NCBI RefSeq assembly: GCF_000280925.3
Contig: NZ_CP012109.1
Coordinates: 8,390,501 to 8,454,500 of the forward strand
Direction: 5' to 3'
Length of the DNA: 64,000 nt
From: Myxococcus hansupus
GTDB lineage: Bacteria; Myxococcota; Myxococcia; Myxococcales; Myxococcaceae
Below are positions 62,426 through 64,000 of this stretch, piece by piece. The notes beneath the pieces were generated by a model. The model made no database searches. It saw only the letters and a list, made by a program, of their open reading frames with translations, and had not been told where the DNA came from. Within the stretch, counting starts at the first letter, position 1. Every line of letters starts with the position of its first letter. The position numbers and the translations under genes were made by a program.

Positions 62426-64000
62426 ATGTCCACGTCCACGAGCGATGCGCTGAGCGCGGCAGACCTGGAGCGGCTGGTTCGCGCCGAGTCCCCTGACCTG
62501 GCCGATGCCATCATCGCCCTGAACGACCAGCCCGAGCAGGCGCCAGAGAAGCCCCTGCCCAAGGGGGCCTTCACGTTCGAGGCCCTCCTCCGGACGCTCA
62601 CCCAGGCCCGGGCGCAGTACAACTCGGACGGACGGCGTCAGGCGTCCGCCGAGGCGTGGCAGCGCTACCTCGCGCAGAAGGACATACCCCACCCGCCCCG
62701 GCTGGCCCTGGCCGACCTCCTGGTGGCCCTGTACCAGCACGGCTCCCAGGCCTCGCGCGCGGCGCTGATGGACGTCGCCAGCGGCGCGGACCTGCGCTTC
62801 GGCCTGTGGGGCGGCCTCAAGCGCATCTACAAGCTGGCGGAGGCCAACCACGACGCGGAGCTGTTCGGCGTGCTCGCCTGGCGCTTCGACGTGGAGCGTC
62901 ACCGTCCGAGCGGTGGCCGTGAAGTCTCCGGCGGCACCCTCACCTACCTGCGCCGCCGCGCGTGGCGCTACCTGCGGCACCTGGGCGCCGCCGTGCCGGA
63001 GCTCTACCCGCAGTTCGCGGTGGAGGTGCTCCGTCACTACCGGCCGGACACCTCCTGGTACGGCGTCTGGGTGGCCCACCACGTCTGGGCCCACGGCAGC
63101 GGCAAGTACACGCAGGACTCCTTCGGCATGCAGCCGCCGGGCGACATGGTGAAGCACCGCGCCTACCCGGACGCGTGGAAGCGCTCGCCGGACGCGCTGA
63201 TGCGCCTGCTGGACCTCTGCGAGTCCGACCCGGCCGCCAGCTTCGCCATCCAGGGCCTGCGCAAGGACTTCCCGGAGGCGCTGCGCAAGGTGACGCCCGC
63301 GTGGCTGGACCGGCTCGCCCGCCGCCCGCTGGGCAGCGCGCACGACTTCCTGGTGGAGACGTTGCAGGGCTCGCCCGAGTTCCACCAGGGCCGGCTGCGG
63401 GAGCTCGGCCTGCACGAGGCGGTGCTGGCGCTGCTGCTCTCCCCCAGCACCAAGGCCCGCGCCTACGCCATCGAGTACGCCCGCGCCCAGGCGCAGGACC
63501 TGTCCGCGGAGCGGCTGCTGGAGCTGGTGGCCCAGGGCGCGCCGGACGTGAAGGCCTTCGCCGCGGCCACGCTGGAGAAGCAGAACCCGCGCACGCTGGG
63601 CGTGGCGATGCTGGGACGGATGCTGGCGTACAAGCCCACCGCGACCTTCGCCTCCGCCGCGCTGCAACAGTCCTTCGACCGCGCGGAGCTGACCGGCGAG
63701 TTCCTCCGGGACATGTACCTGGGCACCGGCGAGCAGTTGAACTGGGTGAAGGGATTCGTCTCCGCGAAGTACGGCGCCACCGAGCTGCCGGTGGACTTCT
63801 GGAAGGCGCTGCTGGACGACCCCCGGTTGGAGAAGAAGCCCCACCCCGTGGAGGGGCTGGTGGTGAAGGCGCTGTCGGGCTACCCGGCCGCTGCCATGGG
63901 GCCGGAGTGGCTGCTGGAGAAGTCCACGCACGCGCGCATCGGCCACGCGGTGAGCCAGTGGCTCCTGCGCGCGGACAGCCTGCCCGGGCTGGACGTGGAG
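62426..64000 (+). CDS. large helical-repeat hypothetical protein, 3' end beyond window
   Basis: 525 codons are open to the last base without a stop. The start is ATG 62426, 19 bases after the scramblase-like stop. The N-terminus (MSTSTSDALSAADLERLV) is cytoplasmic-looking; the body is Leu/Ala/Arg-rich with HEAT/armadillo-like helical pairs (LLSPSTKARAYAIEYARAQ, LVAQGAPDVKAFAAATLEKQNP). WYGVWVAHHVWAHGSGKYTQDSFGM near residue 215 is aromatic and may be a distinct motif. A long frame on the other strand is an artefact of GC-rich codon use. No function assigned. Confidence 0.75.
   Translation, partial: MSTSTSDALSAADLERLVRAESPDLADAIIALNDQPEQAPEKPLPKGAFTFEALLRTLTQARAQYNSDGRRQASAEAWQRYLAQKDIPHPPRLALADLLVALYQHGSQASRAALMDVASGADLRFGLWGGLKRIYKLAEANHDAELFGVLAWRFDVERHRPSGGREVSGGTLTYLRRRAWRYLRHLGAAVPELYPQFAVEVLRHYRPDTSWYGVWVAHHVWAHGSGKYTQDSFGMQPPGDMVKHRAYPDAWKRSPDALMRLLDLCESDPAASFAIQGLRKDFPEALRKVTPAWLDRLARRPLGSAHDFLVETLQGSPEFHQGRLRELGLHEAVLALLLSPSTKARAYAIEYARAQAQDLSAERLLELVAQGAPDVKAFAAATLEKQNPRTLGVAMLGRMLAYKPTATFASAALQQSFDRAELTGEFLRDMYLGTGEQLNWVKGFVSAKYGATELPVDFWKALLDDPRLEKKPHPVEGLVVKALSGYPAAAMGPEWLLEKSTHARIGHAVSQWLLRADSLPGLDVE

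Noticed and set aside
62243-63946. 567-codon minus-strand frame at the right edge
   Set aside because: The plus-strand frame from 62426 runs to the window end with Leu/Ala helical repeats and a sensible start just after the upstream stop; the minus frame is composition-driven.

Overview
The window is high-GC, densely coded DNA from a myxobacterium of the Myxococcus/Corallococcus/Pyxidicoccus kind. This rests on lineage-typical families: a DUF2381-like protein beside Ser/Thr kinases, a DUSAM remnant, a DUF2380-type toxin/immunity locus resembling the Sit loci, an agpS ether-lipid operon, and many sigma-54 regulators and histidine kinases. No rRNA, tRNA, CRISPR array, insertion sequence or prophage was seen. 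Both window edges cut genes (an AsmA-like protein on the left, a large helical protein on the right).

Layout. 1-2.5 kb: AsmA-like protein and a textbook terminator. 2.5-7.8 kb: a sulfide-oxidation locus with a type II sulfide:quinone oxidoreductase, a sigma-54 activator, an ETHE1-like persulfide dioxygenase, a rhodanese and a TauE/SafE sulfite exporter; a near-consensus -24/-12 promoter and TGAAAC/GTTTCA iterons link the parts. 7.8-17 kb: a PAS histidine kinase, a lipoprotein, a TPR protein, formate-THF ligase, a chemoreceptor, an orphan NtrC-type regulator and a hemerythrin. 17.0-17.9 kb: an MqsRA-like toxin-antitoxin pair with a palindromic operator. 18-26.9 kb: a minus-strand potassium operon: porin, 26-residue micro-ORF, kdpF, kdpA, kdpB, kdpC, then KdpD as two separate proteins, with no kdpE. 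27-32.7 kb: a minus-strand ether-lipid operon: agpS, a fused fatty acyl-CoA reductase/PlsB-GNPAT acyltransferase, and an SDR reductase.

33-39 kb: a cytochrome b plus molybdopterin oxidoreductase pair, an alpha/beta hydrolase with a clear sigma-70 promoter, a TPR protein, a DNA-methylase-like protein, a ferritin-like protein and an RhtA-type exporter. 39.3-42.7 kb: four genes joined by 4-bp ATGA overlaps: a small unknown protein, a membrane histidine kinase, an isoprenoid-synthase-like protein with a DDLID motif, and a C-methyltransferase of the sterol/geranyl-diphosphate methyltransferase kind. I consider this the best candidate for an undescribed system. 42.8-47.9 kb: a Gly-rich lipoprotein and an SbcD/SbcC-like (YhaO/YhaN) pair. 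48-52.5 kb: a duplicated toxin/immunity cassette in which one toxin copy has decayed while its putative immunity gene stays open. 52.7-57.3 kb: two Ser/Thr kinases (one with a broken catalytic loop), a DUF2381-like protein and a frameshifted DUSAM relic. 57.4-64 kb: a PlsC acyltransferase with no standard start codon where its N-terminus should lie, a long beta-sandwich repeat protein, a scramblase-like protein and the truncated last gene.

All functions are inferred from motifs and context by reading; no database search was run.
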